Shown piece after piece: positions 45,813 to 54,156 of a stretch of DNA of 64,000 bases. The notes under the pieces are model-generated. The model was not told the origin of the DNA. It saw only the letters and a list, made by a program, of their open reading frames with translations, and searched no databases. The stretch is from Falsiphaeobacter marinintestinus (GTDB taxonomy: Bacteria > Pseudomonadota > Alphaproteobacteria > Rhodobacterales > Rhodobacteraceae), in assembly GCF_007923355.1 (NCBI RefSeq), contig NZ_VOGO01000011.1:62001-126000 (forward strand). The letters are read 5' to 3'. A program made the translations under genes and the position numbers. Within the stretch, counting starts at the first letter, position 1; the number at the start of each line of letters is the position of its first letter.

Positions 45813-46586
45813 TTACCGCCAGGTTTTCTTGCGCTTCCAGCGCCGTTCGCCGCGCTGGCCTTCTTCCTGATGACCCAGGTAGAACGCTTTGATATCGTCG
45901 CTTTCCATCAACCGATCCGCCGAGCCATCCATCACGATCCGGCCAATCTCCATGACGTACCCGATATCGGCCAGCTCCAGCGCCACTCTGGCGTTCTGTT
46001 CGACCAGCATCATGGTGACACCTTCATCCTTGTTGAGCCGGTTCAGGATCGCAAAGATCTCTTGCACCAGCAATGGCGACAGGCCCAGGCTGGGTTCGTC
46101 CAGCAGCATGATCTTGGGTCGCAGCATCAGCCCGCGTCCGATGGCCAGCATCTGCTGCTGCCCCCCCGAAAGCGTTCCGGCCTCTTGATTGCGACGTTCC
46201 GCCAAAATCGGGAAATAGCTGAACACCATCTCGCGGTCGCGCTCGATCTCGGCCTTGTCGCTGCGGGTATAGGCCCCCAGCGACAGGTTTTCATCGACCG
46301 TCAACAGCGGAAACACCTCGCGCCCTTCCGGGACATGCACGATGCCACGGTTGACGATCTGATGCGGTTCCATCCCCTGGATTTCTTCGCCTTCAAAAAC
46401 GATATGACCCTTTTCCGGGTCCATGATCCCGGAAATGGTCTTCATCAGGGTCGATTTGCCAGCCCCGTTGGCGCCCAGCACAGTGACCACCTGGCCCTGT
46501 TCGACCTTCAGACTAACACCCCGGATCGCCATGATCGGGCCATAGAAGCTTTCGAGGTTCTTGACCTCAAGAACGGTCTCTCCCAT
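45813..46586 (-). CDS. ABC transporter ATP-binding protein (LivF type)
   Basis: The 257-residue ATPase has Walker A GANGAGKST (about 37-45), the ABC signature LSGGQQQMLAIGRGLM (about 139-154) and Walker B IMLLDEPSLGL (about 159-169). The C-terminal MEIGRIVMDGSADRLMESDDIKAFYLG is LivF-like. It ends in a basic tail (RRWKRKKTWR). It overlaps livG by 1 nt. It works with LivG to power the permease pair. Placing the ATPase between livG and the ligase gene fits a single liv-ligase operon. Confidence 0.92.
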   Translation of the reverse strand: MGETVLEVKNLESFYGPIMAIRGVSLKVEQGQVVTVLGANGAGKSTLMKTISGIMDPEKGHIVFEGEEIQGMEPHQIVNRGIVHVPEGREVFPLLTVDENLSLGAYTRSDKAEIERDREMVFSYFPILAERRNQEAGTLSGGQQQMLAIGRGLMLRPKIMLLDEPSLGLSPLLVQEIFAILNRLNKDEGVTMMLVEQNARVALELADIGYVMEIGRIVMDGSADRLMESDDIKAFYLGHQEEGQRGERRWKRKKTWR

Positions 46587-47353
46587 TACGCAGCCCCCGT
46601 TCCAAGATAGGCTTCGATCACCTTCGGATCCGACTGAACCTCGGCAGGTGTGCCTTCGGCCAGTTTCGCGCCGTCCGCCAGCGCCAGAACCCGGTCGGAC
46701 ACGCCCGACACCAGCCCCATGTCATGTTCCACCATCAGCACGGTGATCCCCATCTGCTTGCGGATGTCATCAATCCACCAGCGCATGTCCTGCGTTTCTT
46801 CCACCGACAGACCCGAAGCCGGTTCATCCAGCAACAAAAGCCGGGGCCCCGAGGCCAGTGCGCGGCCCAGTTCCACAACCTTACGCACGCCATACGGCAA
46901 GCCCGCGATCATCTTGTTGCGATATGGCTGAAGGTCGAGGAAATCGATCACCTCTTCCACAGCGGCGCGGTGCTTCTTCTCTTCGCGCCGAACGCGCGGG
47001 GTGAACAGCATCTCTTCCAACACATTCGTCTTACGATGCCGGTGACGACCCACAAGCAGGTTCTGCAAAACCGTCGCGTGATCGAACAGTTCGATGTTCT
47101 GAAACGTCCGCGCAATGCCCATGTCGGCAACCTTGTCGGCGCTGTTGGACAACAGGTCCTTGCCATCAAACTTGAACGAGCCCGCAAACGGGTCGTAGAA
47201 CCGCGAAATCAGGTTGAACACAGTCGACTTGCCAGCCCCGTTTGGCCCGACAATGGCATACACTTCACCCTCATCGACCGAGAAACTCAGGTCGTTGACA
47301 GCCACCACACCGCCGAATTTCAGCGTGGCATTGTTGATCTCAAGCAGGCTCAT
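46586..47353 (-). CDS. ABC transporter ATP-binding protein (LivG type)
   Basis: The 255-residue ATPase starts at MSLLEINNATLKFGG (ATG at 47351-47353). It has Walker A GPNGAGKST (about 36-44), the long LivG insert with NIELFDHATVLQNLLVGRHRH, the signature LPYGVRKVVELGRAL (about 150-164) and Walker B LLLDEPASGLSVEE. The signature reads YGVRK in place of LSGGQ, as in other LivG proteins. It overlaps livM by 4 nt. The upstream extension to 47431 overlaps livM coding sequence and is not used. Confidence 0.92.
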   Translation of the reverse strand: MSLLEINNATLKFGGVVAVNDLSFSVDEGEVYAIVGPNGAGKSTVFNLISRFYDPFAGSFKFDGKDLLSNSADKVADMGIARTFQNIELFDHATVLQNLLVGRHRHRKTNVLEEMLFTPRVRREEKKHRAAVEEVIDFLDLQPYRNKMIAGLPYGVRKVVELGRALASGPRLLLLDEPASGLSVEETQDMRWWIDDIRKQMGITVLMVEHDMGLVSGVSDRVLALADGAKLAEGTPAEVQSDPKVIEAYLGTGAA

Positions 47354-48435
47354 CTCAGCCGCTCCGTTTTCAGATAGGATTTCTGGCGGCGGAACATGTC
47401 CTTGCGGGCGAACGGAAACAGTTCGAACCACGTCCTGATTTTCAGCCAGCGGCCATAAATGCCCATTGGTTCGAACATGATGAACAGGATCAGGATCAAC
47501 CCGAACACACCCGATTCAAGCCCGGGGATGGCAACACCACCGCCGCCGACCGCGTTTTTCAGGATCGACAAAGCTTGGGGCAAGAAGGCAACGACGATAG
47601 CGCCAAAAAAGGCCCCGTGAATCGACCCAAGACCACCAATCACGATCATCATAAGCAGGTTGATCGAGATCACGATCGAGAAGGTCTCATTCGTGACCGC
47701 CCCTGCGTAAAACCCCATCAGCGCACCGGCCAAACCGGTGATAGCGCAGGACAGACCAAAGGCGAGCGCCTTGGTAAAAGCAATATGCACCCCCATTGCA
47801 GTGGCCGAAACTTCACTGTCCCGGACCGCGGCAAAGGCCCGGCCCAACGGAGCCCGCAGCAGGTTGCGATATGCCAAAGTGCACAGGATTGTCACAGCCA
47901 ACACCAACCAATAGAAATCTCTGATGTTGACCCAGCGGTTGATTTCATAACCAAAGATGTCGATTGACGACGGGTATTTCCCCGCAACTCCACCGGTCCA
48001 GGGTTCCAGAAGAACGATGATGTCATCGGCAAGGATCGACAAAGCGATGGTCGCAATTGCCAGATAGATCCCGTGCAGACGCACCGCCGGGATTGCAAAC
48101 AACATGCCGAACACACCGGTGATGATCCCGCAGGCTGGAAAGGCCAACAGGAACGGCCAGCCTTGTTCCATCAGAATGATGCAGGAATAACAGCCGACGG
48201 CCAGAAACGCTGCATGTCCCAGACTGGCTTGCCCGGTCTGCCCGGTCAGCAACATCAATCCCAGACCCGCGATGGCCCAGATCAGAACGTTTGTGACTTC
48301 GCCCAGATAGAACTCACCCATCAGAAACGGCAGCAACACGGCAATGACAATCAGCGCGGCATAGACGCAAAAGCTCCACAGGTCCGGAAACAGCCGGATG
48401 TCGTGGTCATAGGATGTTTTAAAATGAATGCGCAT
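47350..48435 (-). CDS. ABC transporter permease (LivM type)
   Basis: The 361-residue membrane protein has about 9-10 helices. The helix-rich N-terminus AALIVIAVLLPFLMGEFYLG is followed by LMLLTGQTGQASLGHAAFLAVGCYSC (about 69-94), the LivM motif, and later by APLGRAFAAVRDSEVSATAMG (the EAA-like loop, about 205-225) and VIGGLGSIHGAFFGAIVVAFLP. The ATG at 48433-48435 follows the livH stop closely (4 nt). It forms the translocation pore with LivH. Confidence 0.92.
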   Translation of the reverse strand: MRIHFKTSYDHDIRLFPDLWSFCVYAALIVIAVLLPFLMGEFYLGEVTNVLIWAIAGLGLMLLTGQTGQASLGHAAFLAVGCYSCIILMEQGWPFLLAFPACGIITGVFGMLFAIPAVRLHGIYLAIATIALSILADDIIVLLEPWTGGVAGKYPSSIDIFGYEINRWVNIRDFYWLVLAVTILCTLAYRNLLRAPLGRAFAAVRDSEVSATAMGVHIAFTKALAFGLSCAITGLAGALMGFYAGAVTNETFSIVISINLLMMIVIGGLGSIHGAFFGAIVVAFLPQALSILKNAVGGGGVAIPGLESGVFGLILILFIMFEPMGIYGRWLKIRTWFELFPFARKDMFRRQKSYLKTERLR

Positions 48436-48439
48436 ATCG

Positions 48440-49315
48440 TCAGACCTTCTTCGTGCGGACCTGGCTGAACAGGCCGTGCGGGCGGAAGACCAGAACGAAC
48501 AGCAGCAAGGCGTAAGGTGCGATCTGCGAATACCCAGCCGCAAGATAGCGCGCGGCAAAGGGTTCGATCACCCCGACGATCAGCCCACCAATCAGGGCTC
48601 CGGGTAGCGACCCGAACCCGCCGATGACGGCTGCGGCAAACGCCTTGATGCCCATCAGACCCGCGTTCGGATCGATCGCGCCTTTCGAGGCATACAGGAT
48701 ACCGGCAATCGCTGCCGTGGCACCCGCAAGACCCCAGATCAGACCCTGTATGCGCTTCACGGGAATACCCATGTAATACGCGGCCATCTGGTTCTGCGAC
48801 GCGGCCTGCATCGCCAGACCCAGCTTGGTGCGCTGAAAGAACTGAAACAGGAAAAACGTCAGCAACACGGTCACGACGATAATCGCAACATCGGCCATGC
48901 CCAGAACCAGCCCACCCAGATGGACATCGCCCAAGGCAAGTGGACTTTCCAGCGACTGAGGCTCGTGGCCCCAGATTGCCCCGGCGACAAAGCGGATAAC
49001 AAAGCCCAAAGCGATGGTCAGGATAACGATGGCGGTCTGGCTTTGGCCGAACAGGTGGCGCAGCACCAGATAATCCAGCGCATACCCCAGAACGGCCATG
49101 ATGCCGATGGACAAGACCGCCGCCAGCGCGAACGGAAGATCCATGTATTCGGCGTTGGTCAGGCCCAGGGCGATGAACGCGCCCAGCATCATGAAATCGC
49201 CCTGGGCGAAGTTCACAGCTTCGGTCGCTTTATAGATCAGCACGAATCCAAGCGCGATCAGACCGTATACACAGCCGTTCGCAAGACCGCTGACCAGCAG
49301 TTGCAAAAATTCCAA
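48440..49315 (-). CDS. ABC transporter permease (LivH type)
   Basis: The 291-residue membrane protein has about 8 helices. Family motifs are LVSGLANGCVYGLIALGFVLIYKATEAVNFAQGDFMMLGAF (in pieces, about 5-47), TKLGLAMQAASQNQMAAYYMGI and AAVIGGFGSLPGALIGG. The start is the TTG at 49313-49315, placed 5 nt after GGGAGG; the frame upstream (to 49435) holds no family sequence. It is the first gene of the liv operon, with a TetR-type inverted repeat about 110 nt upstream. Confidence 0.9.
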   Translation of the reverse strand: MEFLQLLVSGLANGCVYGLIALGFVLIYKATEAVNFAQGDFMMLGAFIALGLTNAEYMDLPFALAAVLSIGIMAVLGYALDYLVLRHLFGQSQTAIVILTIALGFVIRFVAGAIWGHEPQSLESPLALGDVHLGGLVLGMADVAIIVVTVLLTFFLFQFFQRTKLGLAMQAASQNQMAAYYMGIPVKRIQGLIWGLAGATAAIAGILYASKGAIDPNAGLMGIKAFAAAVIGGFGSLPGALIGGLIVGVIEPFAARYLAAGYSQIAPYALLLFVLVFRPHGLFSQVRTKKV

Positions 49316-49673
49316 ATTTTCCTCCCTCGCATTTCGGCAGATCGACCCCTTCGGCGGCGATTGCCGCGCTCCCTCCCGGGGTCTGCCATGCGTCGCTCCG
49401 GTTGATTCCCACCCGAAGCACGTTCGACATACCACGCAGTATGTCGCTGTATTGCCAAATCCTGTTTCGTGACGTTACGTTCCCGCACAAGGGGCCAGAT
49501 TGAAGACGAAAGTGCAACAGAAAATATTTTCGCAGTGCGGAATTTGTGCAAAATTTCCGCATATGATTGATGATGCGCCAGACTGAAAAGATCTCCAGCT
49601 TCCTGCCACGTCACTTCCCTTGGAGTGCATATCGGCCCCCTGATATGTGCCCGAACCGGATCGGAACGCAGCC
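49316..49673. other. Divergent promoter region of livH and the tetR-type gene
   Basis: The 358 bases contain no gene that I can support. The only clear structure is the inverted repeat at 49425-49446, annotated separately. The short frames overlapping this region on the minus strand have ordinary non-coding composition. Confidence 0.5.
49425..49446. promoter_or_regulatory. TetR-type operator candidate
   Basis: CGACATAC (49425-49432) and GTATGTCG (49439-49446) form a perfect 8-bp inverted repeat around CACGCA. The 22-bp span is typical of TetR-family sites. It lies in the divergent region between livH and the TetR-type gene, so autoregulation and control of the liv operon are inferred. Confidence 0.75.
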
Positions 49674-50291
49674 ATGGATATTATGAACACAGACACATCC
49701 GCATCAAAGACCGAAATACTGGATGCCGCAGCGCGGTGTTTCATGGAGCTTGGAGTCAATGTCGCATCCATTGATGATGTGGCGCATAGACTGGGATCGA
49801 CCAAGGGCCGTATCTATCATCACTTCCGATCCAAAGATGCTCTGGTGTCAGCGGTGCGTTTATGCGCGGTGCAGTTTACCCATCAGGCCGTTGGCCCGGT
49901 CAAAGACAACACGCTGCCTGCGGACGAGAATTTCCGCAACATGGCCCGCGCCCATATCGCGGCCGTCCTGAGCCACTTTGCGTACTGCAAAGTGTTCATC
50001 AACACCTTGTCCGGTGTGACCACCAAGTCGCTGACGCCTCAGGAACAGGTCCTGCAGCAAGAGATCCGGCAGGCCACCAGCGCGTATGAGAACCTGTATC
50101 GCGACGTTCTGCGCGCCGGGATGGATGCAGGCCTGTTTCAGGATCGCAATGTCTCGATCACCTTGCACAGCGTCGTTACGATGCTGAACGCTCCTGCGCA
50201 GTGGTATGTGCCCGGTCGTCCGGACAACGAAGAATTCCAACAAACCCTGATCGATCAACTGGCCGACATGGCCCTTGGATCCCTGCGCTAA
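49674..50291 (+). CDS. TetR/AcrR-family transcriptional regulator
   Basis: The 205-residue regulator has an N-terminal helix-turn-helix: KTEILDAAARCFMELGVNVA, then SIDDVAHRLGSTKGRIYHHFRSKDAL (about 26-51), which is the TetR signature. The helical C-terminal ligand domain has QALADMALG-like end helices. The ATG at 49674 is used; an in-frame GTG-type start further upstream is less likely. It is divergent from the liv-ligase operon and 102 nt upstream of the carboxylase gene on its own strand. TetR proteins in such places usually sense an acyl-CoA, which would fit both neighbours, but this is an inference. Confidence 0.88.
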   Translation: MDIMNTDTSASKTEILDAAARCFMELGVNVASIDDVAHRLGSTKGRIYHHFRSKDALVSAVRLCAVQFTHQAVGPVKDNTLPADENFRNMARAHIAAVLSHFAYCKVFINTLSGVTTKSLTPQEQVLQQEIRQATSAYENLYRDVLRAGMDAGLFQDRNVSITLHSVVTMLNAPAQWYVPGRPDNEEFQQTLIDQLADMALGSLR

Positions 50292-50393
50292 ACGCAGATC
50301 AGCTAAACTGACGGTACGGCACTCTGCCTGATCGCAGTTTGCGACCCGCCCCGGCCCATGCCAACATCGCGCCAACGAAAAGAGGCGCCTTTC

Positions 50394-53300
50394 ATGACAG
50401 TCCAATCATTGTTGATCGCCAACCGGGGCGAAATTGCCATTCGTATTGCCCAGGCGGCCGCAGATCTTGGTATGCGCACGGTCGCGGTTCACACCCCTGA
50501 TGACGCGGACAATCTGCATGTCTCGCTTTGTGATGCGGCCGTGGCCCTGCCGAAAACCGGGCCGCGCGGATATCTGGATGAACAGGCCATTATCGACGCC
50601 GCGCTGGCACAAGGCTGCGATGCGATCCACCCCGGATATGGCTTTCTCAGCGAGACTGCCGGGTTTGCCCAACGGGTCGAAGCGGCCGGGCTGATCTTTG
50701 TCGGACCGACACCCGAAACGATCAATCACTGCGGCAACAAGCTGTCCGCACGGACACTGGCCCAGGACAAGGAAGTGCCTGTGGTGCCGGGGATCGGTCA
50801 GATTACCAAAGCCGCAGACGCACATGCGTTTCTTGCCAGCCTTCCCGACGGGGCGGCTATGATGATCAAAGCTGCAGCTGGCGGCGGTGGTCGTGGGATG
50901 CGGGTTGTCCGCGACGCTGCTGACCTTGATGCCGCGCTGAACGCCTGCCGGGCGGAAGCCTTGCAAGCCTTTGGCGACGACGCGCTCTATGCCGAACGTT
51001 TGATCGAAACCGCCCGTCACATCGAAGTGCAGGTGATTGGTGACGGAACCGGGGCCGTGGCGCATTTGGGCGAGCGGGAATGCTCCCTGCAACGACGCCA
51101 CCAGAAGATCATCGAAATCGCCCCCAGCCCATCTCTTTCCCAGACCACCCGCGATAATCTGTGCGCCGCTGCCCTGCGTATGGCACAGGCCGTCCGGTAT
51201 CGCGGGCTTGGCACGTTTGAATTCCTGGTCGATCAAAACAGCGATGAGTTCTTTTTCATCGAAGTGAACCCGCGGCTTCAGGTCGAACACACCGTGACCG
51301 AAGACCTCTTTGGCGTCGATCTTGTCCAGACCCAGCTCAAAATTGCGGGCGGCGCCACCTTGTCAGACCTAAACCTCGACCAACCGAAACCGGCACCAAC
51401 GGGCTACGCGCTGCAATGTCGGATCACGCTGGAAGACATCGACGACACAGGCATTGTCCGCCCGTCGTCCGGAACCGTGTCACACTATGAACCTCCCACC
51501 GGCCCCGGGTTTCGCGTCGATGGGTTCGCCTATGGCGGTTACCGCGTGCACACCGGGTTCGACCCGTTGCTGGCCAAGCTGATCGTCCGGTCGAAAGCCG
51601 CTGATTATTCAGCCGCGCTGCGCAAGGCCGATCGCGGTCTGGCCCGGTTCCGCATAGACGGCGTCACAACGAATATGCCGTTCCTGCGTGCTTTGGTGAA
51701 TGATTCACAGGTGCAGACAAACGCCGTTTCGACACGCTGGGTCGAAGATCATATGCAGACACTGGCCCAATCCCAGACCAACTACCGGCCTGCGCCCACC
51801 GAAACGGCACAGGATCAGAACCAACCGTCCGAACCACCTTTGGCCGACGACGAAGCCGCAATCCGCGCCCCGATTCAAGGAACCCTGTCCGAGATCACGA
51901 TTGCCGCCAATGATTACATCGCGCCGGGCCAGACCATCGCCATACTGGAAGCCATGAAGATGGAGCATCTGGTGACCGCTCAGCACACAGGGCAGGTGCT
52001 CAGGCTGGCCGCCAAAGTGGGCGACACGTTGGATCAATCCGGGCTGATTGCGACGATCCTGCCCGAGGACACCGATCATAGCGAACAGACCGACGAAAAG
52101 GTGACCGACCCTGACGCCATCCGGCCCGAACTGGGCGAGTTGCGTCAACGGCTGTCCATGGGGCAGGACGCGGCCCGCCTTACCCGTGTCGCCAAACGCA
52201 AAGCCTTGGGCAAAAGCACTGCGCGCGAAAACTTGGCGCGGTTATGTGACCCCGACAATTTTGATGAATACGGCGCGCTGGCGCTGGCTGCTCAACGCCG
52301 CCGCCGCGACCTGAGCGATCTGATCGCCAACACCACCGGCGATGGCATCATCACCGGCATAGGCGACGTCAACGCAGACTTGTTTGCCCCTGCGCAGACC
52401 CGCTGCGCCCTGGCGATTTATGATTATCTGGTTCTGGCAGGCACCCAGGGCGTGCAGAACCATGCCAAACAAGATCGTCTGTTCGCCGTGGCCCGCGATG
52501 CATCGCTTCCCGTGATCCTGTTCGCAGAAGGCGGCGGAGGGCGTCCGGGGGATAGCGACACGGGCGCGATCAGCGGGCTGGATGTCCCGACCTTCGCGAC
52601 CTTCGCAACCCTAGCCGACAAGGTGCCGCTGATCGGCGTGGCGTCAGGCCGGTGTTTCGCCGGGAACGCCGCGCTGTTGGGGTGCTGCGACGTGATCATC
52701 GCCACCGAAGACGCCAACATCGGCATGGCCGGACCGGCCATGATCGAGGGCGGCGGGCTGGGCCGGTTCAAACCCGAAGACATCGGGCCGATTGATGTTC
52801 AGACCCAAAACGGCGTCGTCGATATCCGCGCAAAAGATGAGGAAGCCGCCTGTGACATTGCCAAAAAGGTGCTGTCTTACACGCAGGGCGATCTGAATGG
52901 TTGGTCCATCCCAGATCAAGCCAACCTGCGACACGCAATCCCGGAAAACCGAAAACGCGTCCATGACGTCCGGCAGGTGATCGATGGGCTTGCGGATGAA
53001 GGCTCAGTTCTGGAGCTTCGGGCCGATTATGGCATCGGCATCCGAACGGCATTTATCCGGGTGGAAGGGCGTGCATTCGGCCTGATGGCGAACAACGCGA
53101 TGCATCTGGGCGGCGCCATCGACGGACCTGCCGCGCTGAAAGCCGCGCGGTTCATGGACCTGTGCAACAAATACGGCCTTCCGATCCTGTCGCTCTGCGA
53201 TACGCCGGGATTCATCGTTGGCCCCGAGGCCGAAGAAACCGGACTGGTTCGCGACGTGTGTCAGATGTTCCTGTCAGCCGCAAAACTCACGGTGCCGGTT

Positions 53301-53636
53301 TTTGGCGTTGTCCTGCGCAAGGGATATGGGCTGGGTGCGATGGCCATGGTCGGCGGCGGCTTCCATGAAAACGCCTTCACAATCTCATGGCCCACGGGTG
53401 AATTCGGCGGCATGGGGCTGGAAGGCGCGGTTCAGCTTGGGTTTCGCAAAGAACTCGACGCGCTTACCGATCCGGACGAGAAACAGGCGCTGTTCGATAA
53501 GCTGGTCGCCAAGTTTTACGAACACGGCAAGGCACTATCGATTGGCGCTGTGTTTGAGGTCGACGCGGTCATCGACCCGGCCGACACACGCCGATGGGTC
53601 GTCAACGGTGCACGCAGTTTCAAACCTCAGGGTTGA
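50394..53636 (+). CDS. Single-chain biotin-dependent acyl-CoA carboxylase
   Basis: The protein of 1080 residues fuses all functions. Biotin carboxylase (about 1-445) starts LLIANRGEIAIRI and has the ATP loop AAAGGGGRGMRVV and the FIEVNPRLQVEHTVTE segment. The biotin carrier domain (about 485-560) has EAMKMEH with biotinyl Lys at residue 522. The carboxyltransferase (about 590-1080) contains GGGRPGDSDTGAISG and a second crotonase-like module LSLCDTPGFIVGPEAEETG. This fused form resembles single-polypeptide long-chain acyl-CoA carboxylases and differs from the usual two-gene alpha/beta PCC. Substrate is unresolved. The ATG at 50394 follows AAGAGG. The final 10 bases overlap the convergent DUF3299 gene. 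Confidence 0.92.
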   Translation: MTVQSLLIANRGEIAIRIAQAAADLGMRTVAVHTPDDADNLHVSLCDAAVALPKTGPRGYLDEQAIIDAALAQGCDAIHPGYGFLSETAGFAQRVEAAGLIFVGPTPETINHCGNKLSARTLAQDKEVPVVPGIGQITKAADAHAFLASLPDGAAMMIKAAAGGGGRGMRVVRDAADLDAALNACRAEALQAFGDDALYAERLIETARHIEVQVIGDGTGAVAHLGERECSLQRRHQKIIEIAPSPSLSQTTRDNLCAAALRMAQAVRYRGLGTFEFLVDQNSDEFFFIEVNPRLQVEHTVTEDLFGVDLVQTQLKIAGGATLSDLNLDQPKPAPTGYALQCRITLEDIDDTGIVRPSSGTVSHYEPPTGPGFRVDGFAYGGYRVHTGFDPLLAKLIVRSKAADYSAALRKADRGLARFRIDGVTTNMPFLRALVNDSQVQTNAVSTRWVEDHMQTLAQSQTNYRPAPTETAQDQNQPSEPPLADDEAAIRAPIQGTLSEITIAANDYIAPGQTIAILEAMKMEHLVTAQHTGQVLRLAAKVGDTLDQSGLIATILPEDTDHSEQTDEKVTDPDAIRPELGELRQRLSMGQDAARLTRVAKRKALGKSTARENLARLCDPDNFDEYGALALAAQRRRRDLSDLIANTTGDGIITGIGDVNADLFAPAQTRCALAIYDYLVLAGTQGVQNHAKQDRLFAVARDASLPVILFAEGGGGRPGDSDTGAISGLDVPTFATFATLADKVPLIGVASGRCFAGNAALLGCCDVIIATEDANIGMAGPAMIEGGGLGRFKPEDIGPIDVQTQNGVVDIRAKDEEAACDIAKKVLSYTQGDLNGWSIPDQANLRHAIPENRKRVHDVRQVIDGLADEGSVLELRADYGIGIRTAFIRVEGRAFGLMANNAMHLGGAIDGPAALKAARFMDLCNKYGLPILSLCDTPGFIVGPEAEETGLVRDVCQMFLSAAKLTVPVFGVVLRKGYGLGAMAMVGGGFHENAFTISWPTGEFGGMGLEGAVQLGFRKELDALTDPDEKQALFDKLVAKFYEHGKALSIGAVFEVDAVIDPADTRRWVVNGARSFKPQG

Positions 53637-54151
53637 AACGGTTCAATCTTGTCCGCCGACAACGCGTACCCCACCTCGGCCAGTTGCGTGGTGGTTCCGG
53701 CGGTGCCGAACATGCCGGTCACGTAAACCGGTTCAAAAACCCCTTCGCTTTGATAGGGCGGTTCGGCCGTGACCAGCACAAGCTGGTTCGCAGGCGGCGG
53801 CGGTACGTGGATGCAGGCCCCGACATAGGGCACAAGGATGAAGGCCGTCACGCCGTCCCCGGAGTAATCCAAGGGTACGACATAGCCCGGCAATCGTACG
53901 GTTTGTCCATTCCAGTCGGTTCGCACACCCGACGAGATCGGTTGATCCATCGCCGGACCTGAACCGTCATGTTGCACGAACCCCCGCAGTTGTTGGCTTA
54001 GAGAGTTGCCATCATTTGGCAGCAAATCGTCCCATGTCAGATCGACCACAGCCTCTGCGAAGGCGGGTACTCCGAACGCAGGAAGAGCCGCGATCCCCAA
54101 TAACGTATCGCGCCGACTTAGCGAAATCCCAGACATCCGACTACTCTGCAT
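53627..54151 (-). CDS. DUF3299 exported protein (Zrg cluster), distal copy
   Basis: The protein of about 174 residues has a Tat-like signal (SLSRRDTLLGIAALPAFG) and then the DUF3299 core: DLTWDDLLPND near residue 40, VRLPGYVVPLDY, and the signature ILVPYVGACIHVPPPPANQLV (one Cys, one His, poly-Pro) about 105-125. ATGATG at 54158 lies against the GGAGG, so the ATG at 54151 (9 nt spacing) is preferred. In Vibrio, DUF3299 proteins belong to the Zrg zinc-uptake cluster. Its C-terminus overlaps the convergent carboxylase gene by 10 bases. Confidence 0.85.
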   Translation of the reverse strand: MQSSRMSGISLSRRDTLLGIAALPAFGVPAFAEAVVDLTWDDLLPNDGNSLSQQLRGFVQHDGSGPAMDQPISSGVRTDWNGQTVRLPGYVVPLDYSGDGVTAFILVPYVGACIHVPPPPANQLVLVTAEPPYQSEGVFEPVYVTGMFGTAGTTTQLAEVGYALSADKIEPFQP

Positions 54152-54156
54152 TTGCA

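Noticed and set aside
45021-46610. 529-codon plus-strand frame opposite the acyl-CoA ligase and livF
   Set aside because: It spans the boundary of two well-defined minus-strand genes and has no recognisable domain.
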